Origin: Streptomyces sp. NBC_00259
Lineage (GTDB): Bacteria; Actinomycetota; Actinomycetes; Streptomycetales; Streptomycetaceae
Length of the DNA: 64,000 nt
Assembly (NCBI RefSeq): GCF_036181745.1
Contig: NZ_CP108080.1
Coordinates: forward strand, 7,009,501-7,073,500
Direction: 5' to 3'
The notes under the pieces were generated by a model. That model saw nothing but the letters and a program-made list of their open reading frames with translations, ran no database searches and was not told the DNA's origin. Position 1 is the first letter of the stretch, and every line of letters starts with the position of its first letter. Position numbers and translations under genes: made by a program. Of this stretch, positions 1-8,659 are shown one piece after another.

Positions 1-434
1 GGATACACGATGCCCAGCTTGGCCGGGGTGATCCCGAAGGAGGCGCCGTCCTCGGCGAACCGCAGATCGCAGGCCGTCGCGAGCTGGCAGCCACCGCCCA
101 CGCAGTAGCCGCGGACCGCGGCCAGGGTCGGCTTGGGGAAGGCCGCGAGAGCCTCCTCGGCCCGTACGGCCAGGTCCTGGGGCGTCTCGCCGGGTACGGG
201 CGGCTCGCTCAGCGAGGAGATGTCGGCGCCCGCGCAGAAGGTGCCGCCCTCGCCGGTCAGCACCAGCACCCGCACCCCGGGGTCGTGCGCGAGGCCGTCC
301 AGCAGGCCGGGCAGCGCGCGCCACATCGCGGCCGTCATCGCGTTGCGCTTGGCGGCGTGGCTGATGACGACGGTCGCGACCCCGTCCGAGACGGAGTGCC
401 GCAGCTCCGGCTCCGTGCGGTTCATCCGGTCCAT
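1..434 (-). CDS. Enoyl-CoA hydratase/isomerase family protein (C-terminus cut by window edge)
   Basis: Only the first 144 codons lie in the window; the gene continues past the left edge. The reverse strand from an ATG at 434 reads MDRMNRTEPELRHSVSDG and then a crotonase fold: the CoA-binding stretch SHAAKRNAMTAAMW, the first oxyanion-hole segment FCAGADISSL near residue 65, and the second segment YCVGGGCQLATACDLRFA near residues 110-130. Family members hydrate or isomerise enoyl-CoA thioesters in beta-oxidation and related pathways; the substrate cannot be told from this part. A second ATG three codons in is an alternative start. It is divergent from the membrane-protein gene at 500. The crotonase assignment is firm. 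Confidence 0.9.
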   Translation of the reverse strand, partial: MDRMNRTEPELRHSVSDGVATVVISHAAKRNAMTAAMWRALPGLLDGLAHDPGVRVLVLTGEGGTFCAGADISSLSEPPVPGETPQDLAVRAEEALAAFPKPTLAAVRGYCVGGGCQLATACDLRFAEDGASFGITPAKLGIVY

Positions 435-499
435 GCGCCGGATGCTATCCGCCGGGCTCGTACCTATGATCAAGAAGGGGGCGCGACGAGGAGGCACCG

Positions 500-1129
500 A
501 TGGCCGGTCCCGCCCACGAGGGCAGAAGGCTCCGCCGCAGCTTCGGCTGGCTCGCGGCGCTCGGGGTGCTTCTCGTCATCGCAGGTCTCGTCGGGCTCGT
601 CTACGTCGGCGTCGCCACGCTGACCTCGATGCTGCTCTTCGGCTGGCTGCTGCTGATCGGCGGCCTCGTCGGACTGCTCCAGGCGATCGAGTCGCGCGGC
701 AGCAACCACTTCTGGCTCGGGGTGGTCGTCGCCGCGCTCAACATCGCGGCCGGTGTGGTCGTCATCCGCCACCCGGAGGGCAGCGCGGAGGCGCTGACCA
801 TGTTCGCCGCGTTGCTGTTCCTGACCGGTGGGCTGTTCCGTCTGCTGGGGAGCCTCGTCGTGCGCGGGCCGCAGTTCGGCTGGACGCTGCTCCAGGGCGC
901 GTTCGGGCTGCTGCTGGGCATCCTGGTGCTCGTGAACTGGCCCGAGAGCAGCCGCTACGTGATTGGGACGTTCTTCTCGCTGGCACTGCTCTTCGACGGG
1001 CTGGGACTGATCGCGATCGGGTTCGGCGGCCGCCGGATCGTGGACATGGTCGCGGACACCGACGACACCGCCGGTATCACCGCGTCCGAGAAGCCGACAG
1101 AAGAAGATCAGGATCGATCGAAAAGCTGA
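500..1129 (+). CDS. HdeD/DUF308 family integral membrane protein
   Basis: A 209-residue protein made almost entirely of hydrophobic helices, about six, starting near residue 14 (FGWLAALGVLLVIAGLVGLV). The helices follow the paired-repeat layout of the HdeD/DUF308 family, with Gly-rich turns and conserved Trp. The C-terminal 30 residues are polar and charged (DTDDTAGITASEKPTEEDQD) and probably cytoplasmic. The ATG at 500 follows a GAGGAGGCACCG ribosome binding site. In enteric bacteria HdeD contributes to acid resistance; in actinobacteria the role is unknown, so only the membrane topology is asserted. It stands alone, divergent from the enoyl-CoA hydratase gene. Confidence 0.8.
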   Translation: MAGPAHEGRRLRRSFGWLAALGVLLVIAGLVGLVYVGVATLTSMLLFGWLLLIGGLVGLLQAIESRGSNHFWLGVVVAALNIAAGVVVIRHPEGSAEALTMFAALLFLTGGLFRLLGSLVVRGPQFGWTLLQGAFGLLLGILVLVNWPESSRYVIGTFFSLALLFDGLGLIAIGFGGRRIVDMVADTDDTAGITASEKPTEEDQDRSKS

Positions 1130-1265
1130 CCCTGGCGTACTTACCTGGTCAGATGCCGTCGATAGCAGCTGATTTCTGTTCAGCGGCCCGGTATGGACCA
1201 GTGCATTCCCAACACTCGGTACTCAACAGTTCCCAGCAACGTTTCACGAGGGTGGGTGCGGGAGT

Positions 1266-1736
1266 ATGGAGAGCCCGGGGAGCGTCCCGGCCCGGCCGCT
1301 GTCGTACGAAGGTGTCTGGCGGTTCACCGCCCCCGCGCTCGACGTGTCCGTACCGCAGGCGCGGCACGCCGTCCGCGATCTGATCCACCGCCAGGGCGTC
1401 CCGGTCCACGACGACGTGCTCCAGGGACTGCTGCTGATCGTGTCCGAACTGGTCACCAACGCCGTACGGCATGCGGCCCTGCTCTCGCCCCAGGTCGCCG
1501 TCGAGGTCGCGGTCGGCCCGGAGTGGATCCGGGTGGCCGTCGAGGACAATCACCCCTACCGGCCCAAGGCCCTGGAGACCGACTCCGCGAAGACCGGCGG
1601 GCGCGGCCTGCTCCTGGTCAAGGAGATCACCAGGGAGGCGGGCGGTGAATGCGACGTGGAGCACACGGCGAGCGGCGGGAAGATCGTCTGGGCCGCACTG
1701 CCGCTCGTTCCGCTGAGCGGCGCGGCGCCCCTGTAG
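1266..1736 (+). CDS. ATP-binding protein, RsbW/SpoIIAB-type anti-sigma kinase fold
   Basis: A 156-residue single-domain Bergerat-fold (HATPase_c_2) protein. The N box is seen in ELVTNAVRHA near residues 62-71, the G1-like region in VAVEDNHPYRP near 92-102, and the G2-like box in KTGGRGLLLVKEI near 112-124. The arrangement (N-terminal beta hairpin, no dimerisation helix) is that of the many small Streptomyces anti-sigma-type serine kinases and ATP-binding regulators. No anti-anti-sigma factor, phosphatase or sigma factor lies next to it, so its partner is unknown. The ATG at 1266 has a weak GGGTGCGGGAGT leader. It is probably cytosolic and monocistronic. Confidence 0.85.
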   Translation: MESPGSVPARPLSYEGVWRFTAPALDVSVPQARHAVRDLIHRQGVPVHDDVLQGLLLIVSELVTNAVRHAALLSPQVAVEVAVGPEWIRVAVEDNHPYRPKALETDSAKTGGRGLLLVKEITREAGGECDVEHTASGGKIVWAALPLVPLSGAAPL

Positions 1737-1765
1737 GGCGCCTCACCACAGCGCGGCCGGAGCCG

Positions 1766-2359
1766 TCACCAGCCGCCGGCCGGACCCGTCAGTTCCTTGA
1801 TCGCCGGGCGCGCCGTGTCCAGGACCGTCATGAACCATGCGGAGAACGTGTCCCGTGCGTGGCGCTCCGCCAGCTCCGCGGCCGTCACGAACGCCGTCTC
1901 GCCGACCTCCTCCGGGTCCGGGCGCAGCGAGGACTGCACCATGCCCACGAAGAGGTGGTTGAACTCCTGCTCGACCAGGCCCGAGGCCGGGTCCGGATGG
2001 TTGTAGCGCACGGTGCCCGCCTCCGCCATCAGCGACGGCGAGACCCCCAGCTCCTCGTGCGTACGACGGGCCGCCGCCGTGAAGGGGGCCTCACCCGGAT
2101 ACGGGTGGCCGCAGCAGGTGTTCGACCAGACACCGGGGGAGTGGTACTTCCCGAGCGCCCGGCGCTGCAGCAGCAGCCGCCCCTGCTCGTCGAAGAGGAA
2201 TACGGAGAACGCCCGGTGCAACTGCCCGGGTGCCTGATGGGCGGAGAGCTTCTCCGCGGTGCCGATGGTATGGCCGCTCTCGTCGACAAGTTCGAGCAAG
2301 ATCGGCTGCATGGTGCCGTTCGGCGAGCTGTTCGCCGCGGTGGCGGGTGTGGTCGGCAT
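1766..2359 (-). CDS. idi: Isopentenyl-diphosphate delta-isomerase, type I (Nudix fold)
   Basis: Interconverts IPP and DMAPP, the prenyl building blocks. The 197-residue protein shows the type I IDI signature: HRAFSVFLFDEQGRLLLQRR, then the catalytic Cys in WSNTCCGHPYPGE, and a Nudix-like helix AAARRTHEELGV; the Glu pair near EEVGE and the Trp in FSAWF are also present. The frame stays open further upstream, but GAAGG lies 6 nt before the ATG at 2359 and gives the usual actinobacterial N-terminus MPTTPATAANSS; ATGs at 2365 and 2374 are alternatives. The gene lies about 11 kb from the hopanoid cluster and would balance IPP/DMAPP for it. It converges with the anti-sigma-type gene. Confidence 0.95.
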   Translation of the reverse strand: MPTTPATAANSSPNGTMQPILLELVDESGHTIGTAEKLSAHQAPGQLHRAFSVFLFDEQGRLLLQRRALGKYHSPGVWSNTCCGHPYPGEAPFTAAARRTHEELGVSPSLMAEAGTVRYNHPDPASGLVEQEFNHLFVGMVQSSLRPDPEEVGETAFVTAAELAERHARDTFSAWFMTVLDTARPAIKELTGPAGGW

Positions 2360-2719
2360 GGCCATCCTTCGCATCGGTCCTCGGCCCAGCGGGGCTCCCT
2401 CAGTCTGCCGTACAAAAGCGGCTTGTCCGCACTTCGTCACCCTGGGCATGTCCGTGCCCGCCGCGCGTGGAGCGCGACAGGCACGGACGGCAGATCAGAC
2501 CCCGAAGGCCTCCGGGTAGATGATCGTTCCCTGCGGGAACACCGGGGAACCGTCGGGGACCAGCGCCTTCACCGCCTTGCCCGGCGCTTCGGGGCCCGGC
2601 CGGATGCCGAGCCGCGAAGCGGGCCCGGAACCGGACCGGTGGCAGTACTCCGGATGAACCAGCACCACGGCGGACCGCTCACCTCGCACCCACGCCCCGG
2701 CGGCCGGGCGAACGGTGCG
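2360..2719. other. Intergenic stretch between idi and the methyltransferase gene; one doubtful 64-codon ORF
   Basis: About 360 bases without a gene I can name. The reverse strand carries an open frame from a GTG at 2689 to a stop at 2495, in the same frame as the upstream methyltransferase after its stop. It would encode a 64-residue product ending FPQGTIIYPEAFGV. I recognise no family and see no clear ribosome binding site. It could be a small hypothetical protein or non-coding. The part nearest 2360 should hold the idi promoter. Confidence 0.3.
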
Positions 2720-3481
2720 TCAGCCGCCGTCGGCATGCCGCAGCACATAGCCCGTGTAGCCGTACTCCGAGCCGTGGTCGCGGCGCATGGCGATCTCGGC
2801 CCGTGTCGCGTCGAGCACGGCGGCCATCCCCGGAGCGGTGGGGTCGGCGGCATCGGCCCGCGCTCCGAGCGGCCCGTAGTACTCCTGCCAGTCGCTCTCG
2901 GGCTGCCGGTGGACGCCGAGCACGCGGTAGCCGGCCGCGGTCGCCGCCGCCGCGTTCTCCGCCGCGGTACGCAGGGGGTAGTGCTCGTCCCAGAAGGCAC
3001 GGGCCTCCGGGCTCGGCTCGTCGTGGGTCCACTCGCATTCGGTGACGACGAGCGTGCCGCCCGGCGCGAGCAGCCGGCGCCAGTCGCGCAGCGCCGTGTC
3101 GAATCCGATCGAGTACGCCGAGCCCTCGGCCCAGACCAGATCGAACGACCCGTCCGGGAAGTCCGGGGACGGCAGTGCGCCCATGTCGGCGTTGACGGTA
3201 CGGATACGGCCGTTGAGCCCACGCGCGGCGGCGGTTCGCCGCAGCTCGCCGAGGAACGGCTCGTGCAGATCGACGGCCGTGACGTCGGCGCCGGCCTCGG
3301 TGGCCAGCAGCAGCGCGGCACGGCCGGGGCCACAGCCCAGATCGAGCACCCGCGGACGGGACGGCAGCACGCCCGCGAGGGAGAGCAGCCGGCGCGTGCT
3401 GGCGTCGGAGCCGGGACTCTGCCGGGGCAGGCCGTGGTGGAGGGAGAAGAAGGCTTCGTACAGATCAGCGTTGTCGGACAA
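2720..3481 (-). CDS. Class I SAM-dependent methyltransferase
   Basis: A 253-residue protein with a standard Rossmann methyltransferase core. Motif I is VLDLGCGPGRAALLLATEAG near residues 45-64, the acidic motif II end is VTAVDLHEPFL near 71-81, a motif-III-like segment is RTVNADMGALPSPDFPDGSFDLVWAEG near 95-120, and LAPGGTLVVTECEW follows near 140. The start MSDNADLYEAFFSLHHGLPRQSPGSD resembles a stand-alone small-molecule methyltransferase. The substrate is unknown. The ATG at 3481 has a modest AGGGGTTCCCACGTTG leader. The gene sits alone between idi and the CDF transporter gene, all on the minus strand but with gaps too long for obvious coupling. Confidence 0.88.
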   Translation of the reverse strand: MSDNADLYEAFFSLHHGLPRQSPGSDASTRRLLSLAGVLPSRPRVLDLGCGPGRAALLLATEAGADVTAVDLHEPFLGELRRTAAARGLNGRIRTVNADMGALPSPDFPDGSFDLVWAEGSAYSIGFDTALRDWRRLLAPGGTLVVTECEWTHDEPSPEARAFWDEHYPLRTAAENAAAATAAGYRVLGVHRQPESDWQEYYGPLGARADAADPTAPGMAAVLDATRAEIAMRRDHGSEYGYTGYVLRHADGG

Positions 3482-3685
3482 CGTGGGAACCCCTTGGAAG
3501 GAGCGGGCCCCGGCCGGCGTACGCGGTCGGTCGGCGTACGGAATCAGGCAGGCCGGTCAGCCCGGAGATCGATGAAGGACCGGGCGGTGCTGCGCTCGGC
3601 AGCTCGTACGACGGTCATCGACCTCAGCTCCCCTCAAGATCACGGCTTCGCGCCAATGTAGCAGCCGCGGGTGACGTGCCGGCCC

Positions 3686-4627
3686 TCAGAGGCAGTACCC
3701 GGGCTCGTGCTCGGCATGGCCGCTGGGCTCCAGCTGGAACGTGCAGTGCTCGACGTCGAAGTGGGACCCGAGACAGCCCTGCAGATCGTGCAGCAACTTC
3801 TCGTGGCCGACCGCGTCCAGGACGTCCTGGGCGACCACCACGTGCGCGGAGAGCACCGGCATCCCGGACGTGATGGTCCAGGCATGCAGATCGTGGACGT
3901 CCTCGACGCCCGGCAGAGCCCGTATGTGCTCGCGCACCTCGGCCATGTCGACGCCCTTCGGTGCCGCCTCCAGCAGCACGTTCAGCGTCTCCCGCAGCAG
4001 CTTGACCGTGCGGGGCACGATCATCACGCCGATGGCGAGCGAGGCGATCGGGTCGGCCGCCTGCCAGCCGGTGGCCAGGATCACGGCCGCCGAGATCAGC
4101 ACCATCACCGAGCCCAGCGCGTCCGCGAGGACCTCCAGATAGGCGCCGCGTACGTTGAGGCTCTCCTTCTGCCCGCGCACGAGCAGGGACAGCGACACCA
4201 TGTTGGCGGCCAGACCGACCAGGGCGAAGACGATCGCCACCCCGCCCCTGGTCTCGGCCGGGGTGATGAAGCGCTGCACCGCCTCGTACAGCAGGAAGCC
4301 GCCGACGCCGAGCAGCAGCACACAGTTCGCGAGCGCGGCGAGGATCTCGGCCCGGGCGAATCCGAAGGTGCGGTTCGTGTCGGCGGGACGGCCCGCGAAG
4401 TGGATCGCCAGCAGCGCCATGGCGAGGCCGAGAGCGTCCGTCGCCATGTGCGCGGCATCCGCGATCAGGGCCAGCGAGTCCGCCAGGATGCCGCCGACGA
4501 TCTCCAGGACCATCACGCCCAGCGTGATCCCCAGGGCGATCCGCAGCCGTCCGCGATAGGCGGCGGCCGCGGTACCCGTCGGCGGCGGGCCGCCGTGCGT
4601 ATGCCCGTGGTCGTGCCCAGCCCCCAT
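3686..4627 (-). CDS. Cation diffusion facilitator (CDF) family metal exporter, CzcD/ZitB type
   Basis: A 313-residue inner-membrane protein that exports divalent metal, most likely zinc or cobalt, in exchange for protons. The N-terminus is His-rich (HDHGHTHGG at residues 5-13) with a further His-rich tail (GHAEHEPGYC). Six transmembrane helices are visible. Helix II carries ADAAHMATD (H60, D64) and helix V the segment AADPIASLAIGVMIV, where the second metal-site acidic residues sit. The C-terminal 90 residues form the ferredoxin-like cytoplasmic domain (VREHIRALPGVEDVHDLHAW). The ATG at 4627 is preceded by GGGAGGCGTCTCGC. No metalloregulator gene is adjacent. Confidence 0.93.
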   Translation of the reverse strand: MGAGHDHGHTHGGPPPTGTAAAAYRGRLRIALGITLGVMVLEIVGGILADSLALIADAAHMATDALGLAMALLAIHFAGRPADTNRTFGFARAEILAALANCVLLLGVGGFLLYEAVQRFITPAETRGGVAIVFALVGLAANMVSLSLLVRGQKESLNVRGAYLEVLADALGSVMVLISAAVILATGWQAADPIASLAIGVMIVPRTVKLLRETLNVLLEAAPKGVDMAEVREHIRALPGVEDVHDLHAWTITSGMPVLSAHVVVAQDVLDAVGHEKLLHDLQGCLGSHFDVEHCTFQLEPSGHAEHEPGYCL

Positions 4628-4728
4628 GCGAGACGCCTCCCGGCTCGTGCGAATGATCCGTCCGAGTGGCCAGTGAACTACGGGCCGGGGGTATGGGGCA
4701 ACACGACGCTGAACACCGTTGTCATATG

Positions 4729-4760
4729 CTCTGACCTGCGGTTACGACCGCAGGTCAGAG
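4729..4760. terminator. Strong hairpin downstream of galE
   Basis: A perfect 13-bp inverted repeat: CTCTGACCTGCGG at 4729-4741 pairs with CCGCAGGTCAGAG at 4748-4760 around a 6-nt loop. It lies just beyond the galE stop and before the CDF gene, both transcribed leftward, so it most likely terminates galE transcription. No long U tract follows, as is usual in Streptomyces. Confidence 0.75.
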
Positions 4761-4782
4761 CCTCGGCGGGTGGTGGCGTAGC

Positions 4783-5766
4783 TCAGCGGGGACGGGCCTC
4801 GGGATGGTGCAGCAGCCAGCCCTCCCAGGCCGACTCGACCATCTCGCGCACCCCGAGCGAGGCGCTCCAGCCCAGCTCCTTGCCGATCCGGTCGACCGAC
4901 GCCACGGCCCGTGCCGCGTCCCCGGGCCGGCGCGGCTCGACGACCGCGGGGGTGCCGTGACCGGTCACCTCGGCGACGAGACGGGCGAGCGTGCGCACCG
5001 AGACGCCCTCGCCGCGGCCGACGTTCACCGTGAGATCCCCGGCGCCGTCCTGGCCGGCCAGCCGGCGGGCCGCGGTCAGATGGGCGTCGGCGAGATCGGC
5101 GACGTGGATGTAGTCGCGCACGCAGGTGCCGTCGGGCGTCGGGTAGTCGTCCCCGAAGATCCGCGGCGCGTCACCGCGGGTGATCCGGTCGAAGAACATC
5201 GGGATGACGTTGAACACTCCGGTGTCCGCGAGCTCCGGCCGGGCCGCGCCCGCGACGTTGAAGTAGCGCAGGCAGGCGGTGGCGATGCCGTGCGCCCGGC
5301 CCGCCGCCCGCACCAGCCACTCGCCGGTGAGCTTGGTCTCGCCGTAGGGATTGATCGGCACGGCGGGGGTGTCCTCCGTGATCAGGTCCGCGTCGGCCAT
5401 TCCGTACACGGCCGCCGACGACGAGAAGAGGAACCGCTTGACGTCCGCCGCGACGACGGCCTCCAGCAGCACCGTCAGCCCGTGCACGTTCTCCCGGTAG
5501 TAGCGCAGGGGCTGCTCCACGGACTCGCCGACCTGCTTCTTCGCCGCGAGATGCACCACACCCGTGACCGAGTGGTCGGTGAGCGTGCGATCCAGCAGCT
5601 CCCGGTCCAGCAGCGAGCCCCGCACCAGCGGCATGCCTTCTGGCAGCCGCCCCGGACGCCCCGTCGAGGCGTCGTCGAGTACGACGACCCGCTCCCCGGC
5701 CTCCGTCATCGCACGGGCCACATGCGCCCCGATGTACCCCGCCCCGCCAGTGATCAGCCATGTCAT
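4783..5766 (-). CDS. galE: UDP-glucose 4-epimerase
   Basis: Interconverts UDP-glucose and UDP-galactose with bound NAD. The 327-residue protein is an extended short-chain dehydrogenase/reductase: NAD-binding ITGGAGYIGAHVARAM at residues 5-20, the family stretch VVHLAAKKQVGESV, catalytic Ser in FSSSAAVYG near 115-117, and the YxxxK pair Y141/K145 in PYGETKLTGE. The frame stays open upstream to 6021, but the Rossmann fold begins right at the ATG at 5766 and GGTGGCGGGC precedes it, so this start is preferred. No other Leloir genes adjoin, so a role in cell-envelope galactose supply is as likely as galactose catabolism. Divergent from the DUF5941 operon. Confidence 0.93.
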   Translation of the reverse strand: MTWLITGGAGYIGAHVARAMTEAGERVVVLDDASTGRPGRLPEGMPLVRGSLLDRELLDRTLTDHSVTGVVHLAAKKQVGESVEQPLRYYRENVHGLTVLLEAVVAADVKRFLFSSSAAVYGMADADLITEDTPAVPINPYGETKLTGEWLVRAAGRAHGIATACLRYFNVAGAARPELADTGVFNVIPMFFDRITRGDAPRIFGDDYPTPDGTCVRDYIHVADLADAHLTAARRLAGQDGAGDLTVNVGRGEGVSVRTLARLVAEVTGHGTPAVVEPRRPGDAARAVASVDRIGKELGWSASLGVREMVESAWEGWLLHHPEARPR

Positions 5767-6107
5767 GCCCGCCACCCTAGGGGGTGTCCTGCGGATCCTG
5801 CCGGGCCCGCGACGCTGATCCAGCCTGACCCACCGGGCACCCCCTGAGCCGTCCCCGGCGCGGTTTGTGGCGTGAGCCGCCGATCGACGATGATGATCTC
5901 GGCCGCGGCACCGCCGGCCGGCCGTGGCCGCGGCAGGGACGCCCGGCCCGGGCAGAAGACCGGCGGGGTGAGCGGGAGTGTCCTCACCGGGAAACCTCGG
6001 TGAACTCGCGCTTCCATTCATCCGATAGCCTCAGCCGACATGCCGCCGCCCGGTCCCGGGCCGAGTCGTCGTGCCCACCCATGATCAGCGCCAAGGAGTG
6101 AGTCCGT
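5767..6107. promoter_or_regulatory. Divergent intergenic region between galE and the CDP-alcohol operon
   Basis: About 340 bases separate the leftward galE start from the rightward operon start. I see no convincing coding sequence. It must carry promoters in both directions. The only element I can point to is AAGGAG at 6093-6098, which acts as ribosome binding site for the downstream gene. No strong palindrome was noticed. Confidence 0.5.
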
Positions 6108-7925
6108 CTGTCGACCGCAATCCTCACCGGTCCGCCGGTACCCGGATCGCCGCTCGAAGGCGATCTCCGGTCGCTGGGCTTCGACGTACGGGTCGCCTCG
6201 GGCGCCGACGAGGCCGCCGGCCTGCTCACGGCGGTGCCCGCCGCCGAGCGCGTCGCCCTCGTCGACCCCCGCTTCGTCGGACACGTCCACGCCCTCCGCC
6301 TCGGACTGACGGACCCGCGCTTCCCCGCGGCCACGGTCCCGGGCGCCGTCACGGCACAGCCCGAGGCCCGTACGGCGCTGCTCGCCGCGCTGCGCGCGAG
6401 CACGGACGCCGCACCGTCCGCCGCAGGCGCCCCGGTGGCCGCCGGGGTACTCGCCGACCGCGTCGCCGACGCCCTCGAAGCCGAGGGCGCCACCGCCCAC
6501 CGCCCCGAGCTCGGGACGCTCGTCGCGACGGTGCCCGACGACCCGCAGGGCCGGAACGAGGCCCGCCAGGCCGTCGCCGCCGTCGACGACGAGGCCGTAC
6601 GGCTCCGCTCCGCCGTGAAGGCGCGCGACGGGTTCTTCACGACCTTCTGCATCAGCCCGTACTCGCGCCACCTCGCCCGCTGGTGCGCGAACCGCGGACT
6701 GACCCCGAACCAGGTCACCACCGCCTCGCTGATCACCGCGCTCATAGCGGCCGGCGCCGCCGCCACCGGCACCCGCGGCGGCTTCGTCGCCGCCGGAGTG
6801 CTGCTCCTCGTCTCCTTCGTGCTGGACTGCACCGACGGACAGCTCGCCCGCTACTCCCTGCAGTACTCGACGATGGGCGCCTGGCTCGACGCCACCTTCG
6901 ACCGCGCCAAGGAGTACGCCTACTACGCGGGCCTCGCCCTCGGCGCCGCGCGCGGCGGGGACGACGTCTGGGCCCTCGCCCTCGGCGCCATGGTGCTGCA
7001 GACCTGCCGGCACGTCGTGGACTTCTCCTTCAACGAGGCGAACCACGACGCCACCGCCAACACCTCGCCCACCGCCGCCCTCTCCGACCGCCTCGACAGC
7101 GTCGGCTGGACGGTCTGGGTACGCCGCATGATCGTGCTGCCGATCGGCGAGCGCTGGGCCATGATCGCCGTGCTGACCGCCGTGGCCACCCCGCGCATCG
7201 TCTTCTACGCGCTGCTCATCGGCTGTGGCTTCGCCGCCACGTACACCACCGCGGGCCGGGTGCTGCGCTCCCTCACGCGCCGGGCGCACAGGACCGACCG
7301 CGCCGCCCGGGCCCTCGCGGATCTCGCCGACTCCGGCCCGCTCGCCGAGAGCGTCGCGCGCGCCGCCAAGGGCCTCGCCTCCCGGCTCCCCGCCATGGCA
7401 CCCCTGGCGATCGCGGTGCTGGGCGCCGCCGCCGTCACGGCCACCGCGTGGCTCACGCCGTACGGCAGCCCCTGGCCGGTCGTCGCCGCCGTCGGCTACG
7501 CCCTGACCTCCGGCATCGCCGTCGCCCGCCCCCTCAAGGGGGCCCTCGACTGGCTCGTCCCCCCGGTCTTCCGGTCCGCGGAGTACGGCACGATCCTGCT
7601 GCTCGCCGCCAAGGCGGACGTGAACGGAGCCCTTCCCGCGGCTTTCGGCCTGGTGGCCGCCGTCGCCTACCATCACTACGACACGGTGTACCGCATCCGC
7701 GGCGGCACCGGCGCGCCCCCGCACTGGCTCGTCCGTGCGGTCGGCGGGCACGAGGGGCGCACCCTGGCGGTCGCTCTCCTGGCCACCCTGCTCGGTGCCC
7801 CGCAGTTCACGATCGCGCTGACGGTCCTCGCGGTCGCCGTGGCGGTCGTGGTGGTCGCGGAGTCCATCCGCTTCTGGGTCTCCTCCGGAGCACCCGCCGT
7901 ACACGACGAAGGAGAACCCGCATGA
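6108..7925 (+). CDS. DUF5941-like membrane protein with CDP-alcohol phosphatidyltransferase domain
   Basis: About 605 residues from a probable CTG start at 6108: the frame is open only after a TGA at 6099, AAGGAG lies 9 nt upstream, and the text STAILTGPPVPGSPLEGDLRSLGFDV matches what I remember of DUF5941 N-termini. A GTG at 6234 is the fallback start. Residues 1-180 form a soluble Rossmann-like region. Then comes a polytopic membrane part with the full CDP-alcohol phosphotransferase motif near residues 240-265: DCTDGQLAR, eight residues, G, three residues, D, three residues, D. Such enzymes join a phospho-alcohol from a CDP-alcohol to an acceptor hydroxyl. First gene of a seven-gene operon; the ATGA overlap couples it to the nucleotidyltransferase gene. 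Confidence 0.85.
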   Translation: MSTAILTGPPVPGSPLEGDLRSLGFDVRVASGADEAAGLLTAVPAAERVALVDPRFVGHVHALRLGLTDPRFPAATVPGAVTAQPEARTALLAALRASTDAAPSAAGAPVAAGVLADRVADALEAEGATAHRPELGTLVATVPDDPQGRNEARQAVAAVDDEAVRLRSAVKARDGFFTTFCISPYSRHLARWCANRGLTPNQVTTASLITALIAAGAAATGTRGGFVAAGVLLLVSFVLDCTDGQLARYSLQYSTMGAWLDATFDRAKEYAYYAGLALGAARGGDDVWALALGAMVLQTCRHVVDFSFNEANHDATANTSPTAALSDRLDSVGWTVWVRRMIVLPIGERWAMIAVLTAVATPRIVFYALLIGCGFAATYTTAGRVLRSLTRRAHRTDRAARALADLADSGPLAESVARAAKGLASRLPAMAPLAIAVLGAAAVTATAWLTPYGSPWPVVAAVGYALTSGIAVARPLKGALDWLVPPVFRSAEYGTILLLAAKADVNGALPAAFGLVAAVAYHHYDTVYRIRGGTGAPPHWLVRAVGGHEGRTLAVALLATLLGAPQFTIALTVLAVAVAVVVVAESIRFWVSSGAPAVHDEGEPA

Positions 7926-8659
7926 TCGGCCTCGTACTGGCAGCCGGTGCCGGACGGCGTCTGCGTCCTTACACCGACACGCTTCCGAAGGCCCTCGTGC
8001 CGGTCGACGGGGACCTCTCGGTCCTCGACCTCACGCTGAAGAACTTCAGTGAGATCGGCCTCACCGAGGTCGCCGTCGTCGTCGGCTACCGCAAGGAGGC
8101 CGTGTACGCGCGCAAGGAGGAGTTCGAGGCCACGTACGGCCTGAAGCTCACCCTGATCGACAACGACAAGGCCGAGGAGTGGAACAACGCCTACTCCCTG
8201 TGGTGCGCCCGTGACGTCCTGAAGCAGGGCGTGATCCTCGCCAACGGCGACACCGTGCACCCGGTCTCCGTCGAGCGGACCCTCCTCGCCGCCCGCGGCA
8301 ACGGCCAGAAGATCATCCTCGCCCTCGACACGGTGAAGCAGCTCGCCGACGAGGAGATGAAGGTGATCACCGCCGACGGCCAGGGCGTACGGAGGATCAC
8401 CAAGCTGATGGACCCCGCCACCGCCACCGGTGAGTACATCGGCGTCACCCTCATCGAGCCCGAGGCCGCCGAGGAGCTCGCCGACGCGCTGAAGGCCACC
8501 TTCGAGCGCGACCCCGACCTCTACTACGAGGACGGCTACCAGGAGCTGGTGAACCGCGGCTTCCAGATCGACGTGGCACCGATCGGCGACGTCAAGTGGG
8601 TCGAGATCGACAACCACGACGACCTCGCCAAGGGACGGGAGATCGCGTGCCTGTACTGA
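7922..8659 (+). CDS. Sugar/alcohol-phosphate nucleotidyltransferase, LicC/IPCT-like
   Basis: A 245-residue nucleotidyltransferase. The nucleotide-binding signature LVLAAGAGRRLRPYTDTLPK is at residues 4-23, followed by the alcohol-phosphate site LIDNDKAEEWNNAYSLW and the metal-site ILANGDTVH. The NNAYSLW block recalls LicC (phosphocholine cytidylyltransferase) and the archaeal/Thermotoga inositol-phosphate cytidylyltransferases more than hexose-1-phosphate enzymes. It sits between two CDP-alcohol phosphotransferase genes and next to a glycerol-1-phosphate-dehydrogenase-like gene, so I infer that it makes a CDP-activated polyol. It overlaps the gene upstream by ATGA and the gene downstream by 13 nt. 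The true substrate is unknown. Confidence 0.87.
   Translation: MIGLVLAAGAGRRLRPYTDTLPKALVPVDGDLSVLDLTLKNFSEIGLTEVAVVVGYRKEAVYARKEEFEATYGLKLTLIDNDKAEEWNNAYSLWCARDVLKQGVILANGDTVHPVSVERTLLAARGNGQKIILALDTVKQLADEEMKVITADGQGVRRITKLMDPATATGEYIGVTLIEPEAAEELADALKATFERDPDLYYEDGYQELVNRGFQIDVAPIGDVKWVEIDNHDDLAKGREIACLY

Noticed and set aside
1649..3661. A 670-codon plus-strand frame across idi and the methyltransferase gene
   Set aside because: Both minus-strand genes have clear family motifs; this frame is Arg/Gly/Val-rich shadow text.
4770..4790. Text GGTGGCGTAGCTCAG resembling the start of a tRNA
   Set aside because: It is the 3' end of galE, and no acceptor-stem partner or T-arm follows at tRNA distance.
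6018..7904. A 628-codon open frame on the minus strand opposite the DUF5941-like gene
   Set aside because: It is Gly/Arg/Glu/Asp-rich low-complexity text typical of a GC-rich antisense shadow, while the plus strand carries a clear CDP-alcohol phosphotransferase motif.
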